Shown here: piece by piece, positions 1-6,928 of the stretch
Numbering within the stretch: the first letter of the stretch is position 1
Layout: each line of letters starts with the position of its first letter
Assembly: GCA_948623715.1 (NCBI GenBank)
Contig: CAPHDI010000001.1
Span: 62,001 to 126,000 of the forward strand
Direction of reading: 5' to 3'
Length of the DNA: 64,000 nt
Source: an uncultured Candidatus Saccharibacteria bacterium
GTDB taxonomy: Bacteria > Patescibacteriota > Saccharimonadia > Saccharimonadales > Saccharimonadaceae
Made by a program: the position numbers and the translations under genes
The notes under the pieces: model-generated
What the model was told of the DNA's origin: nothing
The model's database searches: none
What the model saw: only the letters and a program-made list of their open reading frames with translations

Positions 1-30
1 ATCTTGAATATCTTAAAAAAGGAGTATAAG

Positions 31-1011
31 ATGAACAAAATCTCAAGCAAAATCAATCTTCACAATATCAATTGGAAGGCTGTTGTTGCGTTTATCGCCA
101 CGCTGTTTATTGGCATTGCAGCAGGGAGTGGCATAGCTCTTAATCTTACGCCAGAGGGCGAAGTTACCATCGAGACTAATTACGCCATTGAGCTTGCTGA
201 AGAACAAGTGCCAACGGTCATTGAAACTTCTGATGGCGAAGTCGAAGTTATTGAGGCTCCCACGGTCGAATCTATCGATGGCGATCAGCTCATTGATGAA
301 AGTGGCGATTACGGTCGAGGTGAATACCATGACACCTCTAGCCCAGAGGCATACAAGAATGCCGTAATCAATAAATGCACCGATGTTGATTATCATTACG
401 GAGCACAATGCTTTGACTTAGCGAACGACTATTGGTCTAATTACGCTGGTCGTTGGCTTTCGAGTTGTGGAACTGGAGCCGCCAAAGGAACGCTCAATTG
501 CTATGAGCAGAACGCTGGCGATGAGTTTGAGATGGTTTGGGATCCCACTCAGTTACAGGCTGGAGATTGGTTGGTATTCACAAATGGCTTGTATGGCCAT
601 ATTGGCATGGCACTTGGTAGCTACAATAATGGTTACATTGCCTTGCTGGGGCAAAATCAAGGTGGCTCCAAATGTGACGGAGGTGGTTCGACTGCCAATA
701 TCGTCAATATCTCTCTCAAAAACTTTGGTGGTGCTTTCCGGCCAAAATCTTATGTAAAAGAAGAGCCGAAACAGGAGCCCATCGAGATCCCAGTATCCGG
801 CTGCGTGCAGTGGCATGTGGAACGAGGCGACACGATGTCAAAGATTATGCTGGAGTGCGAAAATACAGTGCGATATGGCGAGGCTATGAACGCATACGCA
901 AAGACTTGGTACTCGCTCGTCTATATGCCCAATCAGAGCGTTTATGACGGGTGGCATAGCAAGTCCGGTGTTGGGCTCTATGCTGGAGACGATATAGAAC
1001 ATCGGTTCTAA
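31..1011 (+). CDS. CHAP-LysM cell-wall hydrolase (phage lysin-like)
   Basis: A 326-residue secreted or membrane-anchored peptidoglycan hydrolase, probably the phage lysin. Residues about 15-38 form one hydrophobic signal anchor. A CHAP amidase/endopeptidase domain follows, with candidate catalytic Cys in 'AQCFDLANDYW', His in 'GHIGMALG' and a polar residue in 'LLGQNQGG'. The C-terminus carries a LysM-like segment ('WHVERGDTMSKIM'). The ATG at 31 is chosen because AAAAAGGAG lies 6 nt upstream; an in-frame TTG at 4 has none. CHAP proteins cleave peptidoglycan stem peptides or cross-bridges; in an episymbiont the target could be its own wall or the host's. The enzyme class is well supported, the phage role is inferred from the neighbours. 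Confidence 0.8.
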   Translation: MNKISSKINLHNINWKAVVAFIATLFIGIAAGSGIALNLTPEGEVTIETNYAIELAEEQVPTVIETSDGEVEVIEAPTVESIDGDQLIDESGDYGRGEYHDTSSPEAYKNAVINKCTDVDYHYGAQCFDLANDYWSNYAGRWLSSCGTGAAKGTLNCYEQNAGDEFEMVWDPTQLQAGDWLVFTNGLYGHIGMALGSYNNGYIALLGQNQGGSKCDGGGSTANIVNISLKNFGGAFRPKSYVKEEPKQEPIEIPVSGCVQWHVERGDTMSKIMLECENTVRYGEAMNAYAKTWYSLVYMPNQSVYDGWHSKSGVGLYAGDDIEHRF

Positions 1012-1034
1012 AGTCTCATCGCACATTAAACGAG

Positions 1035-1082
1035 ATATCGGCCAACGCAAATTAGTCCAAATATCGGCAAAAAATTAGTCAA
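1035..1082. repeat. Imperfect tandem repeat, possible operator
   Basis: Two adjacent copies of ATATCGGC...AAATTAGTC(C)AA (26 nt and 22 nt) fill most of the gap between the lysin gene and the next small gene. Repeats of this size in a phage intergenic gap can be repressor sites; the function is a guess. Confidence 0.4.
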
Positions 1083-1106
1083 TTTGTAGGAAAGTGGGGT
1101 GGGCAT

Positions 1107-1328
1107 ATGTATGTTCGTTTTGATGCCGGAGTAGAACGCAGTAAGGCGAGTTCAGTATTATTAGATAAACTGAGGGCTATCGGGGCAAAACCTATTATTA
1201 CTCCGTACATCATCAGAAATGTCTATGAAGGTGAAGATGTTGCATTAGCCACTAAGCTAAAACAGATTTACCAAAACGAGGAAACTACTGATTTCTATTA
1301 CCAAGAGACGCCAAAAAGAAGGGGGTAG
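1107..1328 (+). CDS. Small phage protein of unknown function
   Basis: A 73-residue soluble protein that I do not recognise. It is mixed charged, begins MYVRFDAG and ends with a basic PKRRG tail; no membrane segment or cysteine motif is visible. It is preceded by a G-rich stretch (AGTGGGGTGGGC) that could act as a weak ribosome-binding site, and is followed after 5 nt by the next gene, so the two are probably co-transcribed behind the lysin. Confidence 0.55.
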   Translation: MYVRFDAGVERSKASSVLLDKLRAIGAKPIITPYIIRNVYEGEDVALATKLKQIYQNEETTDFYYQETPKRRG

Positions 1329-1333
1329 ATGGT

Positions 1334-1561
1334 ATGGCAAAAGTTATTTGCTCAGCGATTATTGAGCGTGACCCTGAGCGTCAAGCTATTATGGCATGGG
1401 TTCGATGCGTAGCAAATGGAGGTTTTTCCGAAATCGGGAATAAAGTGTCTATGACTTATATCGAGCAGCCCGATGATCCGGACAATAGTAGCCGAAAGTG
1501 GGGAATAATTCATACTTTCGAGCAGTATCCAGAGCACGCTATTGAGTACCTTAATGACTAA
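1334..1561 (+). CDS. Small phage protein of unknown function
   Basis: A 75-residue protein of unknown function. AAGAAGGGGG ends about 8 nt before the ATG, a clear ribosome-binding site. It is acidic and lacks membrane segments or recognised motifs. It is the last gene of the short plus-strand lysin unit, followed by a hairpin at 1585 and then by the convergent minus-strand operon. Confidence 0.6.
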   Translation: MAKVICSAIIERDPERQAIMAWVRCVANGGFSEIGNKVSMTYIEQPDDPDNSSRKWGIIHTFEQYPEHAIEYLND

Positions 1562-1584
1562 AGGAAGTGTCTAATATCTCGCTG

Positions 1585-1609
1585 CCCCACCTGTAATTGG
1601 GTGGGGTTT
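1585..1609 (+). terminator. Hairpin at end of the lysin unit
   Basis: CCCCACC pairs with GGTGGGG across an 8-nt loop and is followed by TTT. It lies between convergent transcription units. The U tract is short, so the terminator is only moderately supported. Confidence 0.55.
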
Positions 1610-1622
1610 GCCATCAGACATT

Positions 1623-2006
1623 TCAAAACTTCACTACAGGCATAGGTATTAGCGACTGCCATATTTGATAAATTTGAAAATGCTCAGTACTATATCGTTG
1701 TGTGCAATATTCTGTAAGGTCGATTTTATCAACCATATTTCCTACTTCTGGTTCTCTGTATGTTCCTTGAGACTTGGTAAGTAGTTTTTCGCCTTCTTCA
1801 TCTAAGTTAAATATAACTAAATAATCAACTGAGGCAATTCCAAGAAGGCAAAAATAAGCCTTCGTTGGCTCAATGTCATCCACATTGAAAAAGCAAAAAC
1901 CTACCGAATTGGTTTTTTGACCTTCGTGGGCTGAATGGTTATATATGGTTTTACCAGTTAAGAGTTTTTTAAGCTCTGGTTCACTCATATATCGAAATAC
2001 TCTCAT
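1623..2006 (-). CDS. Conserved-looking phage protein, unknown function
   Basis: A 127-residue protein. The ATG at 2006 is preferred over an upstream in-frame start because GGAGGGAG lies just upstream and the ATG overlaps the stop of the previous gene (ATGA). The start 'MRVFRYMSEPELKKLLTG' followed by a short Ser/His-rich stretch recalls small phage proteins with an ADP-ribosyltransferase-like N-terminal pattern, but no complete catalytic triad can be assigned. It is the most promoter-distal gene of the minus-strand operon. Confidence 0.6.
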   Translation of the reverse strand: MRVFRYMSEPELKKLLTGKTIYNHSAHEGQKTNSVGFCFFNVDDIEPTKAYFCLLGIASVDYLVIFNLDEEGEKLLTKSQGTYREPEVGNMVDKIDLTEYCTQRYSTEHFQIYQIWQSLIPMPVVKF

Positions 2007-2182
2007 TTCTCCCTCCTCGCTAGCTTGCCAGTAATGCGACCCACAACGAACCCCCAAACCACATCAATTGGGAAAGCGTAATATGTGGGTATTCCGATCA
2101 GGTAAAGACAAAGCCACAACCCGGCACTACCAATTACACATAGACTTAGCATAATAATTAGATATTTTGTGAATGATGTCAT
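2003..2182 (-). CDS. 59-residue membrane protein
   Basis: A short gene with two hydrophobic stretches (about residues 7-28 and 34-48) and a basic C-terminal tail (GRITGKLARREK). GGAGG lies 6 nt before the ATG and both ends overlap their neighbours by a few bases, so it is embedded in the operon. Size and position would fit a holin- or spanin-like role, but it is far from the lysin gene and on the other strand; function unknown. Confidence 0.6.
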   Translation of the reverse strand: MTSFTKYLIIMLSLCVIGSAGLWLCLYLIGIPTYYAFPIDVVWGFVVGRITGKLARREK

Positions 2183-2334
2183 AATAAGCCTCCAAATAAA
2201 TCCTTTATGTTGTTTGGCACCTGCTTTTTAATCTGGAATTCTCGCTCAGCTTCTTTGCAAGCCTGCTCGAAGGTCTTGCCGCCCTTGAGATAGATCTCCA
2301 TAGCACGCCTGCCGATTGCATCTTTGTTAGTCAT
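2179..2334 (-). CDS. 51-residue helical protein
   Basis: A small charged protein beginning MTNKDAIGRRAMEIYLKGG and rich in Lys and Glu, predicted helical, with no recognised domain. The start at 2334 is favoured over a longer hydrophobic extension because the upstream stretch is the coding sequence of the preceding membrane protein and AAGGGCG precedes this ATG. It overlaps its neighbours at both ends. Confidence 0.55.
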   Translation of the reverse strand: MTNKDAIGRRAMEIYLKGGKTFEQACKEAEREFQIKKQVPNNIKDLFGGLL

Positions 2335-2440
2335 CTTTGTCGCCCTTCCTATCCTTAAACTTGTAAGCAAGATAAACCATACCAATAAAAGCAATAATTA
2401 CACCTGTGAGCAGCCCTGTTATAAAAGATTGAAAATTCAT
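2327..2440 (-). CDS. 37-residue single-pass membrane protein
   Basis: A very short gene with a perfect Shine-Dalgarno (AAGGAGGAGG) directly before the ATG. It encodes one transmembrane helix (about residues 8-27) followed by a charged tail ending DKDD. Its stop overlaps the ATG of the next gene. Function unknown. Confidence 0.55.
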   Translation of the reverse strand: MNFQSFITGLLTGVIIAFIGMVYLAYKFKDRKGDKDD

Positions 2441-2448
2441 CCTCCTCC

Positions 2449-2976
2449 TTAAAATTCAACACGCCGTTCCGGCTTACCTAAGTATTCGTTTATTATTCTC
2501 TTCGCCTCATCAAATCCAACGGCAAATTCAGCACAATAGCCTCGCTGGCGTAATTTCTCTAACATAAGTGCTTGCTCCTCTGTATGAAGATCCCACCAGT
2601 CACCTCGCTTACGGAGTTTAGTTTCGCCCTTGAGAATTTTGCGGGCATCCTTATCACGAATCAGTTTGGTTCCGTCTTTTTTAAGCTCTAAATACAAGCC
2701 ACATACGCCAACATAATCACCTCTAACCCAAAACATGCTACCTAGATCGTATTTTCGATACAGCATAGGAATAGCCCCATGTGCGTAAGCCATTGGTTGA
2801 GCGATAAACATATCGGGATATGATTTGCGACCGCCATTTAGTCGCTTTTGCAAAGCTGACTGTACCTCATTTAGTTTTACTCCGCTTCCAAAGTCGGAGT
2901 GAAAGATTATGCCTGGGTATTGTAAGGCTAAGTAGTCAGCGACTTGCATTTGGATTGTAGTTTCCTTGCTAATCAT
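2449..2976 (-). CDS. VRR-NUC-like nuclease
   Basis: A 175-residue protein resembling VRR-NUC domains of the PD-(D/E)XK nuclease superfamily, common in phage replication operons. Supporting features are an N-terminal 'ETTIQMQVADYL' helix, 'RKSYPDMF' with the conserved Pro-Asp, 'GLYLELKKDG' as the E-x-K strand, and a C-terminal 'EEQALMLEKLRQRGY' helix with the usual Q. The ATG at 2976 is chosen because GGGAGG precedes it by 4 nt. Such nucleases may resolve branched recombination or replication intermediates, which fits the SSB, exonuclease and annealing genes in the same operon. Confidence 0.75.
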   Translation of the reverse strand: MISKETTIQMQVADYLALQYPGIIFHSDFGSGVKLNEVQSALQKRLNGGRKSYPDMFIAQPMAYAHGAIPMLYRKYDLGSMFWVRGDYVGVCGLYLELKKDGTKLIRDKDARKILKGETKLRKRGDWWDLHTEEQALMLEKLRQRGYCAEFAVGFDEAKRIINEYLGKPERRVEF

Positions 2977-3326
2977 TAAACCTCCCAATTCCAAAAGTAA
3001 TACCGATTATCGTGGGAAATGCCTTGCATACGGCCTTAACATTTTCAGGGTCATCGTCAATAAAGTAAATATCTTCGGATGGCTCATCTCCGCCAAGCAG
3101 TGTGGTGAAAGCATTGATTGCCGTTTTTAATACTTGGGTAGGAGCCGGCAGCTCTGGATCTAGAACACTTTTTATTTACCTCCAATTCGTCTTGTAGCCC
3201 ATGTACTATCAAGACCTCAGTTAATAATTTGGCCAATACGGCAGGTGTGTCAGGTTTAGAGTCATGCCTCGAAATTGGAAGCTTGATATCCACTCTTTTA
3301 TCGTTATATTCAGTGACGACTCGCAT
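2969..3326 (-). pseudogene. Phage gene split by a +1 frameshift
   Basis: The first reading frame starts at 3326 (AGGAGA upstream) with 'MRVVTEYNDKRVDIKLP' and runs to about 'DELEVNKK'. A +1 shift near 3172-3182, next to an AATAAAAAG stretch, opens a second frame that runs to 2971 and contains 'EDIYFIDDDPENVKAV', a convincing conserved-looking Asp-rich motif reminiscent of HAD-type phosphatases. The downstream frame has no good start codon of its own. It is therefore either a decayed gene, a sequencing error at an A-run, or a programmed +1 frameshift. The product is unidentified. Confidence 0.55.
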
Positions 3327-3684
3327 GAGATCTCCTTTTCTTGTCTTCTCGTAGCCATTTCTTGGCATCTTTAATATCTACGCTTTCAACCATGCTCATC
3401 AGCAATTTTGCGTTCGGCTTTACATATAACTCGTATATGTCATATTTCTCAGTATTTCGGCCGCCTAAATCACTAATAAGCATTTCGTACTCAGCACGAG
3501 CCCAAAAATCTCCAAAGCAATAGAATAATGGGTCATTTGCAGGTTTTAGTAGGGTCTCTCGCATTTCAACATACTTGGCAACTGAAAATAGGACACTATG
3601 GTATCCGAATAAGTTGGCTAATTCAAGCTTATTACCATTGAGGTCAGGTACCATAATACCAAAATATAAATCTTCCATCTTCAT
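3310..3684 (-). CDS. Phage protein of unknown function
   Basis: A 124-residue protein beginning MKMEDLYFGIMVPDLNGNKLELAN and ending in a strongly basic tail. GAGGAGG lies about 9 nt before the ATG. It contains several aromatic residues in a 'LFYCFGDFWARAEYEML' segment but no motif I can name. It overlaps the genes on both sides, as usual in this operon. Confidence 0.6.
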   Translation of the reverse strand: MKMEDLYFGIMVPDLNGNKLELANLFGYHSVLFSVAKYVEMRETLLKPANDPLFYCFGDFWARAEYEMLISDLGGRNTEKYDIYELYVKPNAKLLMSMVESVDIKDAKKWLREDKKRRSHASRH

Positions 3685-3869
3685 CGGTTAGTCCTCCTCG
3701 TATGTTTTTGCCGCATTTTTCGATGCGTTAGATGGTAGCCGCCACAAGCTCGACATCGATATATTTTCAGATGTGGCCCATGATGTCGAACTATTAGTCG
3801 CTGTGATCGTTCCGCTGCGTGATATGTTGCAAAACGCTGCTTGCCAGAATATGAGCACTTCTCGTCCAT
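3681..3869 (-). CDS. Small zinc-ribbon protein
   Basis: A 62-residue basic protein with 'IYRCRACGGYHLTHR', a single CxxC-G-x-x-H motif typical of small phage zinc-ribbon proteins, and an upstream Cys at residue 5. It probably binds one zinc ion and may bind nucleic acid. It overlaps the next gene by 4 nt. A longer overlapping minus frame (3688-3906) lacks such a motif and is taken as a shadow. Confidence 0.6.
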   Translation of the reverse strand: MDEKCSYSGKQRFATYHAAERSQRLIVRHHGPHLKIYRCRACGGYHLTHRKMRQKHTRRTNR

Positions 3870-3889
3870 CCTTTTTACCTAATACCTCC

Positions 3890-4627
3890 TTATTCCTCAT
3901 TGGCATACTCCCAGCTCTGCTTTTCTGTATCGACTATGGCGAATCTACTATTTCCGATTGGGGCACCATTCGAATATGTAGAGAAAACATCAGTCGAAAG
4001 TAAATTATTATCAAAGATAATGTCTTCCATTGGTGTATGCCCAACTACTTGCATATATCGCTCCGGCCACCATAATCCTTCGCCATGCTGAGCTCGTCCT
4101 GGTCTCGCCCAAATCGGTGAGTTCTCTAACCAAAGTTCATCTGGAGATGTGTGATTCGCTAAGCGTAGCATATCACCTATACCAACAAAACCGTCTGCTG
4201 GATAGGTTACAAGATGTTTTTGCCGTTCGACCCATTCATCCATAACGCCTGCGTGGCTAAAAATCACCTGACCTACGACATAAACTATTTCTTGATGAAT
4301 TCCGGCTCCTCGCATTTCTTGCAGCAATTTTTCCATCTCTTGTTCCATCATTTTGCTATGGCCAGTTTCTCGCCTACCATATTCCAGCTTGTAGTAGCCA
4401 AAATCGTGGTTGCCCATACACCAGAGCGTATTAGGAAATTTCTTATGAAACTCAATGGCACGCTCCGCCGTTCTCTGATAGAAGGCAATCGCAAATTGCA
4501 TATCCCAGTCGTCAAACATATCACCGAGTTGTACGGCGAAATCTGCTTGACCGCTCTCTAAAATCTTCTCAGCTCGACCGAATATTTCGTGCTTGAGATG
4601 TATATCAGGAATTGCTAAAACTCTCAT
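3890..4627 (-). CDS. Metallophosphoesterase
   Basis: A 245-residue calcineurin-like phosphoesterase. The metal-binding motifs appear in order: 'IPDIHLKH' (D-x-H), 'QLGDMFDDW' (GD-x-x-D), 'WCMGNHDFGYY' (GNHD), 'IFSHAGVMDEW' (SHAG) and 'VVGHTPMED' (GHT), consistent with a complete dinuclear metal site. The family hydrolyses phosphomonoesters or diesters such as dinucleotide tetraphosphates, phosphoproteins or RNA ends. Phage members of this type often accompany replication genes. The start at 4627 overlaps the stop of the upstream gene by 4 nt. Confidence 0.85.
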   Translation of the reverse strand: MRVLAIPDIHLKHEIFGRAEKILESGQADFAVQLGDMFDDWDMQFAIAFYQRTAERAIEFHKKFPNTLWCMGNHDFGYYKLEYGRRETGHSKMMEQEMEKLLQEMRGAGIHQEIVYVVGQVIFSHAGVMDEWVERQKHLVTYPADGFVGIGDMLRLANHTSPDELWLENSPIWARPGRAQHGEGLWWPERYMQVVGHTPMEDIIFDNNLLSTDVFSTYSNGAPIGNSRFAIVDTEKQSWEYANEE

Positions 4628-4860
4628 TTTTTACTCTCCTTATTTTTTGTGTCTTCATTCCAGAACTTTATTGCCTTGGCTATCGTTGCAAATTGATACG
4701 GATTTGTAAGGCGATAGCAGCAATTCGGGCATTTTACGGCATAATGCCTTCGATTCGCAACGCCACGGATGTACCACGAAATAAGACATGGGGTAGTACC
4801 GCAAACTGGGCAGGCGTTAAGTTCAGCATTATCCATTCGAACCTCCACTGCTTTGCTCAC
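4624..4860 (-). CDS. Lar-like zinc-finger protein
   Basis: A 78-residue protein with 'ACPVCGTTPCL' and 'YAVKCPNCCYRL' cysteine pairs, followed by 'IAKAIKFWNEDTKNKE'. The order CPxCG ... CxxC ... A..A...WN is the signature of the Lar restriction-alleviation family, whose phage members dampen host restriction. Two starts are possible: a GTG at 4860 overlapping the upstream stop with AAAGGAG before it, or an ATG at 4836 with GGAGG before it. Restriction alleviation is inferred from the family. Confidence 0.6.
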   Translation of the reverse strand: MSKAVEVRMDNAELNACPVCGTTPCLISWYIRGVANRRHYAVKCPNCCYRLTNPYQFATIAKAIKFWNEDTKNKESKK

Positions 4861-5129
4861 TTTTTCTCCTTTGGAGCACGCATAATGGCCTGCAGACGCT
4901 TATGTAGTTCGGGATCGAGAGTTACACCTGAGCCTTTAAGCTCGTTGTATAGCTGATGTATGTGTTGCTTGGCTAAGTTAAGCTCTCTACCGGTGTAGTA
5001 TTCATTAACCCAATCCCAAGCGGAATCAGCTTCTCCATAAGTACATGGCCCACACATACCAGTCGCCTTGAGAACTGGCTTAGCTCCGCAGACTTCACAC
5101 TCATGCCTAAATGTATAATCGCAGCTCAT
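4857..5129 (-). CDS. Zinc-binding phage protein
   Basis: A 90-residue protein with two CxxC pairs near the N-terminus ('CEVCGAKP' and 'GMCGPC'), a probable zinc ribbon, followed by a helical region. The family is not recognised. It overlaps the next gene by 4 nt and sits in a cluster of small zinc proteins. Confidence 0.6.
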   Translation of the reverse strand: MSCDYTFRHECEVCGAKPVLKATGMCGPCTYGEADSAWDWVNEYYTGRELNLAKQHIHQLYNELKGSGVTLDPELHKRLQAIMRAPKEKK

Positions 5130-5335
5130 AAGGCAAAACCTTTCTCATTCACCAGATAACCTATGTAGGACAGCCTTGAGTCGTCATCATCCTTATCTTC
5201 CGAAACGCAATATGAATAATCATAAGGCCCATCGCCCCAGTATCCGGACATGTGTAGGGCCTGGCTAAAGATGCGATATGGCAGCTTTAGGTAGTGACCA
5301 TATTTTCCCTTTGTAATTTCTTCATTTTTTCTCAT
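5126..5335 (-). CDS. Small phage protein of unknown function
   Basis: A 69-residue protein rich in Tyr and Asp ('GYWGDGPYDYSYC', then 'DKDDDDSR'). No domain is recognised. It overlaps the downstream gene by 4 nt and begins 9 nt after the MT-A70 stop, with AAAGGAG before its ATG, so it belongs to the same transcript. Confidence 0.55.
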   Translation of the reverse strand: MRKNEEITKGKYGHYLKLPYRIFSQALHMSGYWGDGPYDYSYCVSEDKDDDDSRLSYIGYLVNEKGFAL

Positions 5336-5344
5336 AAAACTCCT

Positions 5345-5890
5345 TTATATTTCATTACCCCAGCAATCCCAGCCGTCAATTTGCTGTCTAGCGAAAAGTT
5401 CAATTCTTGGTATATCGCCGCAGAGTTGCACGATTCGATCTCTCGCCTCGTCAGGTTTTCTTGAATGCTCTCGGATGTGGTTAATAATCACACTATGAAC
5501 CGCAGCAGATATGCGTTTCGGATTGCCTTTCGTGGCAAGCAAGCACAACTCAGCATTAGCTCTCGTCCATCTACCCATACCCCAAAATAGACTATCGCTT
5601 TTACGATTCTGTTTGACCCAAGTAAATGCACAAGTTTTATATTCAAATCCCCAAGCTTGAATTACCTCAAAGCACTCATCTAACTTAGGCATCGTCACCC
5701 ACATGAACAAAATACAATCGTTGTCTGAAATCGCATTGACTGGTAAATTGCAGATGTCCTGAATCGACATCACTTGATATTTACATCCAGCACCTCTATT
5801 GCCAGCTAAAGCCTTATCTCTGTAACTCCAAGCTGGATCAGCGTAGATGATCTTATATTTCCGGGGGGGGGTATAAATGTCAACTATCAT
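5345..5890 (-). CDS. MT-A70 family adenine methyltransferase
   Basis: A 181-residue SAM-dependent N6-adenine methyltransferase of the MT-A70 class. The catalytic motif appears as 'IIYADPAWSY' (DPPW-type with Ala for the second Pro) at about residue 17; later motifs include 'DCILFMWVTMPKLDECF', 'KTCAFTWVKQNRKS', 'CLLATKGNPKR' and 'EHSRKPDEARDRIVQLCG', all typical of phage MT-A70 enzymes. The likely role is to protect phage DNA from restriction or change expression. Codons 7-10 contain a run of nine C on the coding strand, so the gene could switch off by slippage; in this sequence the frame is open. Confidence 0.88.
   Translation of the reverse strand: MIVDIYTPPRKYKIIYADPAWSYRDKALAGNRGAGCKYQVMSIQDICNLPVNAISDNDCILFMWVTMPKLDECFEVIQAWGFEYKTCAFTWVKQNRKSDSLFWGMGRWTRANAELCLLATKGNPKRISAAVHSVIINHIREHSRKPDEARDRIVQLCGDIPRIELFARQQIDGWDCWGNEI
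5863..5871. repeat. Nine-base G/C homopolymer inside the MT-A70 gene
   Basis: Nine consecutive G on the plus strand (C on the coding strand) lie about 20 nt after the MT-A70 start codon. Tracts of this length are known slippage sites for phase variation. Confidence 0.85.
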
Positions 5891-5897
5891 AAACCCC

Positions 5898-6053
5898 CTA
5901 TTTTGTACGAGACTTCTTCTGTGGATAGTTTGGGTTATCCTGTTTCATTTTCGCAAGGTGTTTCACCTTATTTTTCTCAGTAATCCCAAACCGAGCAGCA
6001 TATTTTGCCTTTCTCGCTTTGCTATCCATTGGGTGATGTTTGCCTCTGCCCAT
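5898..6053 (-). CDS. 51-residue basic protein
   Basis: A short, very basic protein (MGRGKHHPMDSKARKAK, then 'EKNKVKHLAKMK') without hydrophobic segments. AGGAGGTAGAAA precedes the ATG, an excellent ribosome-binding site. The composition suggests nucleic-acid binding. It is too short for a family call. It lies between the KGG protein and the MT-A70 gene in the same operon. Confidence 0.55.
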   Translation of the reverse strand: MGRGKHHPMDSKARKAKYAARFGITEKNKVKHLAKMKQDNPNYPQKKSRTK

Positions 6054-6080
6054 TTTCTACCTCCTTTAATGATATGGTTG

Positions 6081-6290
6081 TTATTTGATCTCTTTTGGTT
6101 TAGATGGCCCTCGGCGTGACTTGCGACCACCTATCGCTCCAGCTACTCGTGCTAGTTCAGGATTAGCGGCGAAACCGCCTGTATGACCATTCTGACCACC
6201 TTTGCGACCAATATTGCTATAAAAGTCCTCACCGTGGATTTTTCTATTTGTTGCAGCAGCCTTCAAACCGCCTGCTTTTGTTCCTGCCAT
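6081..6290 (-). CDS. KGG-motif (general stress/con-10-like) protein
   Basis: A 69-residue basic Gly-rich protein with 'FYSNIGRKGGQNGHTGGFA' and 'GAIGGRKSRRGPSKP', the repeated G-R-K-G-G pattern of the KGG/con-10 (YciG-like) family, often found in phages and stress regulons. No enzymatic function is known for the family. GGAGGTAAAT precedes the ATG. Confidence 0.7.
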   Translation of the reverse strand: MAGTKAGGLKAAATNRKIHGEDFYSNIGRKGGQNGHTGGFAANPELARVAGAIGGRKSRRGPSKPKEIK

Positions 6291-6314
6291 ATTTACCTCC
6301 GCATAGTTAGTTAA

Positions 6315-6689
6315 TTATTTTACTTGAATGTCAATTTTCTTAGCATCTTCGCTCTTAGCCAGCAGCTGCTCCTTGAGCTCACGATTTTCCTTCTTGAGGG
6401 TTGTTTTGGCTGAACGCAATTGCTCTATTTCTTTATTCTTTTCTTCTAGATCGGCAAGAACTTGATCACTAAGTTTTTCGAGGCGAGTATTTTCTTTAAG
6501 AGCCTCTGCCAATTCTTTGCCAATGCCTTCCTTAATTTCTTTCGCTCTTTTTTCTACAAGCTTTTCGGAGCTTTCATGATCTTTTTTCATTCTCTTTGTG
6601 AATTTGCACATATCGACCCACCCGAATATCAATAGACTAAGAGAACCAAGCATTGTAATAATTAGTAATACATTTACTAGCGTTTCCAT
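6315..6689 (-). CDS. Membrane-anchored coiled-coil protein
   Basis: A 124-residue protein with one N-terminal transmembrane helix (about residues 5-25) followed by a long heptad-rich charged region (about 30-120, with 'LEKLSDQVLADLEEKNKEIEQL'). The layout resembles phage membrane-attached coiled-coil proteins, but no family is identified. Its start overlaps the stop of the upstream gene by one base. Confidence 0.65.
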   Translation of the reverse strand: METLVNVLLIITMLGSLSLLIFGWVDMCKFTKRMKKDHESSEKLVEKRAKEIKEGIGKELAEALKENTRLEKLSDQVLADLEEKNKEIEQLRSAKTTLKKENRELKEQLLAKSEDAKKIDIQVK

Positions 6690-6928
6690 TATTCTTCCTC
6701 CGTAGTTTTAATTGCCTCAATGTCGGTAATAGCCCTTGCCATCCAAAGGCTAGCGAGTTCGCTAGCATCGGCTGCAAGACGCAAGTGATGCTTTGCTTCC
6801 TTTGTTAGCCCAATCTCTTGATCCAATATGGCGGTTAAGCCACCAGAGCAGAGAATTGTGCCTTCAGTAGCCTTTTCGATGACGGCTAGCGTCTTTGACT
6901 TGTCGCTAATCTTCATCATCCTCGTCAT
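6689..6928 (-). CDS. Phage protein of unknown function
   Basis: A 79-residue, helix-rich protein (about 75 residues if the internal ATG at 6916 is used). It overlaps the end of the upstream gene and has no strong Shine-Dalgarno, suggesting translational coupling. No motif is recognised. Confidence 0.5.
   Translation of the reverse strand: MTRMMKISDKSKTLAVIEKATEGTILCSGGLTAILDQEIGLTKEAKHHLRLAADASELASLWMARAITDIEAIKTTEEE

Noticed and set aside
5877..6119. Plus-strand frame in the phage early operon
   Set aside because: It is antisense to small minus-strand genes with excellent ribosome-binding sites and has no start signal of its own.
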